Positions 5,120 to 6,602 of a stretch of 6,602 nt of DNA are shown here, in pieces; the first letter of the stretch is position 1; each line of letters begins with the position of its first letter. Source of the stretch: Candidatus Saccharibacteria bacterium CG10_big_fil_rev_8_21_14_0_10_47_8. GTDB taxonomy: Bacteria > Patescibacteriota > Saccharimonadia > Saccharimonadales > UBA10212. A model generated the notes under the pieces. It had not been told where the DNA came from, did not search any database, and saw only the letters and a program-made list of their open reading frames with translations. The DNA lies in assembly GCA_002793885.1 (NCBI GenBank), contig PFEG01000037.1:8383-14984 (forward strand), in the 5' to 3' direction. Position numbers and translations under genes: made by a program.

Positions 5120-5973
5120 ACTATGGCTTAAAAGTTTCTATGTCACCGCCACGAGGCAACAGGGCGATCCAAAGGGTCGCAGATGCCCTAGCTAAATATA
5201 AGCCGGCTCACGTGCAGATCACGGATGAGGCTAACGCCGATTTGGTTATTTTGCATGTTATAGGCCGCCAGGATCAGGTCACAAGCAAGGCCAAAGGGCT
5301 TAAAAGATACGCCGTAGTCCAGTATGCCTTAAGGAGCACCCTAAGACCCTCAACGAAGGGTTGGTTGCCTCTCTGGCGGGGAGCTGAGGTAGTCTGGAGT
5401 TATTATGATCTTAAGGCTCTGTGTGCTGAGGATGGGGAAAAAGCAGACTTTTCTTTTTATCACTCTGCACTAGGGGTAGAAAAGATTTTTAAGCCCGGCA
5501 AACTAAAGAAAAAGTACATTATGATGACCAACAGCCACTCTTATTTGACAGAAAGTGTTAGGGAAGTGGTTTTGGCGGCGCAGCGGGTAAACCGGTCGGT
5601 ATTTTACCTTGGCCCAGAGTTACATCAGCCGCATGTGGTCTGTAAGAGTGGGATAACTGATAAGGAACTAGCCGAAATGTATTCGAAGTGTGAGTTCGTG
5701 TCTGGCCTGCGGCGTGTCGAGGGCTTTGAGCTGCCTGTTGTAGAGGGCCTGATGTGCGGCGCTCGGCCGATTTGTTTTGACAGGCCGCATTATCGACAAT
5801 GGTTTGATGGACTGGCGGAATTTATACCCGAAACACCACGGGACGAAGTGATAAACAATCTGGAAAAACTTTTCAAATCAGGCGCCAGGCCGGTTACCGA
5901 GACTGAACGTCGGGAAGCGGCCCAGCGGTTTAATTGGGAACGGATAATAACCGGATTTTGGAATAGTATATGA
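5116..5973 (+). CDS. GT4-like glycosyltransferase (GT-B fold)
   Basis: This 285-residue protein carries the C-terminal signature of GT-B retaining glycosyltransferases. ITDKELAEMYSKCEFV, a helix-strand common to GT4 enzymes, is followed by the EX7E motif E202-GFELPVV-E210 that contacts the nucleotide-sugar donor, then GLMCGARPICFD. The N-terminal half is short and has no obvious family motif beyond the beginning MNYGLKVSMSPPRGN, where an acceptor-binding Rossmann half is expected. At 285 residues it is shorter than typical GT4 enzymes (about 350-400). The ATG at 5116 overlaps the previous stop as ATGA; a TTG start at 5101 is possible but lies within the preceding gene's conserved tail. It ends in another ATGA overlap. 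It would act together with the GT2-like enzymes on the same glycan; donor unknown. No signal peptide or membrane helix is seen. Confidence 0.82.
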   Translation: MNYGLKVSMSPPRGNRAIQRVADALAKYKPAHVQITDEANADLVILHVIGRQDQVTSKAKGLKRYAVVQYALRSTLRPSTKGWLPLWRGAEVVWSYYDLKALCAEDGEKADFSFYHSALGVEKIFKPGKLKKKYIMMTNSHSYLTESVREVVLAAQRVNRSVFYLGPELHQPHVVCKSGITDKELAEMYSKCEFVSGLRRVEGFELPVVEGLMCGARPICFDRPHYRQWFDGLAEFIPETPRDEVINNLEKLFKSGARPVTETERREAAQRFNWERIITGFWNSI

Positions 5974-6575
5974 CGCTGGACCATATTGCCAAAAAATACG
6001 ACCTCGACCTAGACGCTAAGCCGCCCATTGTCCTTAATGGGACACGGGATAAAGACCTTGCCGGATTATTTGCTGAGCTTGGCTTCATCAAAGGGGCTGA
6101 AATTGGCGTAGAACAAGGTGTATATGCCAAGACTCTTTGCCAGGCCAACCCTAAAATGACCTTGTACTGCATTGATCCGTGGAAAGCCTACCCGGATTAC
6201 CGCGAACACATCAGCCAGCCAAAACTTGATGGGTTCTTTAAGGAAACTAAAGCCAGGCTGGTTCCATACAAGCATAAAATTATTCGGGATTTCAGCGATA
6301 ATGCCTGTAAACAATTTAAGGATGAGAGTTTAGACTTTGTTTACATTGATGGCAACCACGAGTTTTTCTACGTTGCCAATGATATAGTCAAATGGATGCC
6401 GAAAGTCAGAAAAGGCGGTATTATTGCCGGACACGACTTTCGCCGGAATTCTGGCAGGTACACAAACGACGTTAAGGACGTTATATCCTCCTATACTAAC
6501 GCTAAGCGGATTAAGCCATGGTTTATATTGGATGAACGGCCCGCGGCATCCTCATGGTTTTGGGTAAAGTTATGA
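5970..6575 (+). CDS. Class I SAM-dependent methyltransferase, third copy
   Basis: The 201-residue protein is the close relative of the product of 3996-4589. Motif I is GAEIGVEQGVYAK (42-54), CIDPWKAYPDYREH spans 67-80, LDFVYIDGNHEFFYVANDI starts at 121, and KGGIIAGHDF spans 148-157. The C-terminal half retains DVKDVISSYTNAKRI and the ending SSWFWVK. The first 25 residues differ from the other copies. All expected SAM-binding positions are intact. Its start is an ATGA overlap with the GT4-like gene, and its own end is an ATGA overlap with the next gene, so it is embedded in the same coupled unit. O-methylation of a sugar is the likely role, inferred from its neighbours. Separation from the first copy by a shorter methyltransferase and a GT suggests block duplication followed by rearrangement rather than simple tandem duplication. 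Confidence 0.85.
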   Translation: MTLDHIAKKYDLDLDAKPPIVLNGTRDKDLAGLFAELGFIKGAEIGVEQGVYAKTLCQANPKMTLYCIDPWKAYPDYREHISQPKLDGFFKETKARLVPYKHKIIRDFSDNACKQFKDESLDFVYIDGNHEFFYVANDIVKWMPKVRKGGIIAGHDFRRNSGRYTNDVKDVISSYTNAKRIKPWFILDERPAASSWFWVKL

Positions 6576-6602
6576 ACAGCTATGACCTGTCTATTTTAAT
6601 TC
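6572..6602 (+). CDS. Start of another gene, probably a GT2-like glycosyltransferase (partial)
   Basis: ATG at 6572 overlaps the preceding TGA as ATGA and opens a frame that runs off the right edge after ten codons, reading MNSYDLSILI. A polar start followed by a hydrophobic strand of the form LSILI is how the GT2-like genes here begin (LVSIII, LSVVI). The identification rests on these few residues and on the neighbourhood only. Confidence 0.5.
   Translation, partial: MNSYDLSILI

Noticed and set aside
1..6602. CRISPR array, insertion sequence or integrase
   Set aside because: No regularly spaced repeats, no transposase or recombinase frame and no terminal inverted repeats were found; the only long repeat is the 59-bp pair inside the GT genes.

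Overview
This window looks like part of a glycan-biosynthesis locus from an uncultured bacterium or a phage. There is no rRNA, tRNA, ribosomal-protein or phage structural gene, so taxonomy stays open. The gene repertoire (short GT2-like transferases, a very short UGD-like dehydrogenase, small PF13578-type methyltransferases, 4-bp ATGA overlaps) resembles what is seen in metagenome-derived Patescibacteria/CPR genomes and environmental phages; that is an impression from family knowledge, not a search result. TGA acts as a normal stop in most genes here, so the locus uses the standard bacterial code.

Layout: positions 1-447 hold no convincing large gene. They contain a 16-bp palindrome, a possible 36-residue cysteine-rich ORF and a promoter-like motif. 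From 448 to the right edge everything is on the + strand and nearly gapless: an NAD-dependent sugar epimerase (448-1299); a GT2-like glycosyltransferase lacking its C-terminal half (1287-1805); a 63-bp gap with a second promoter-like motif; two full-length paralogous glycosyltransferases (1869-2762 and 2753-3643); a 91-residue UDP-sugar dehydrogenase-like protein that appears to lack its middle (3640-3915); an 80-bp stretch containing the remnant of another glycosyltransferase start and a four-codon ORF; two SAM-dependent methyltransferases (3996-4589, 4586-5119); a GT4-like glycosyltransferase (5116-5973); a third methyltransferase (5970-6575); and the first ten codons of a further gene that begins like another GT2 (6572 onward).

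Taken together, the epimerase (and once, perhaps, a dehydrogenase) would supply nucleotide sugars, the glycosyltransferases would assemble them, and the methyltransferases would cap or decorate the product. No transporter, polymerase or membrane protein is visible, so the glycan's destination cannot be read from this window.

The most notable property is that the locus seems to be reshuffling: one GT is cut in half, one dehydrogenase is internally collapsed but in frame, one GT survives only as about 18 codons, and two neighbouring GTs share a perfect 59-bp block inside otherwise diverged sequence. I do not see evidence for a wholly new enzymatic system; the recombination and deletion pattern is the best candidate for follow-up.
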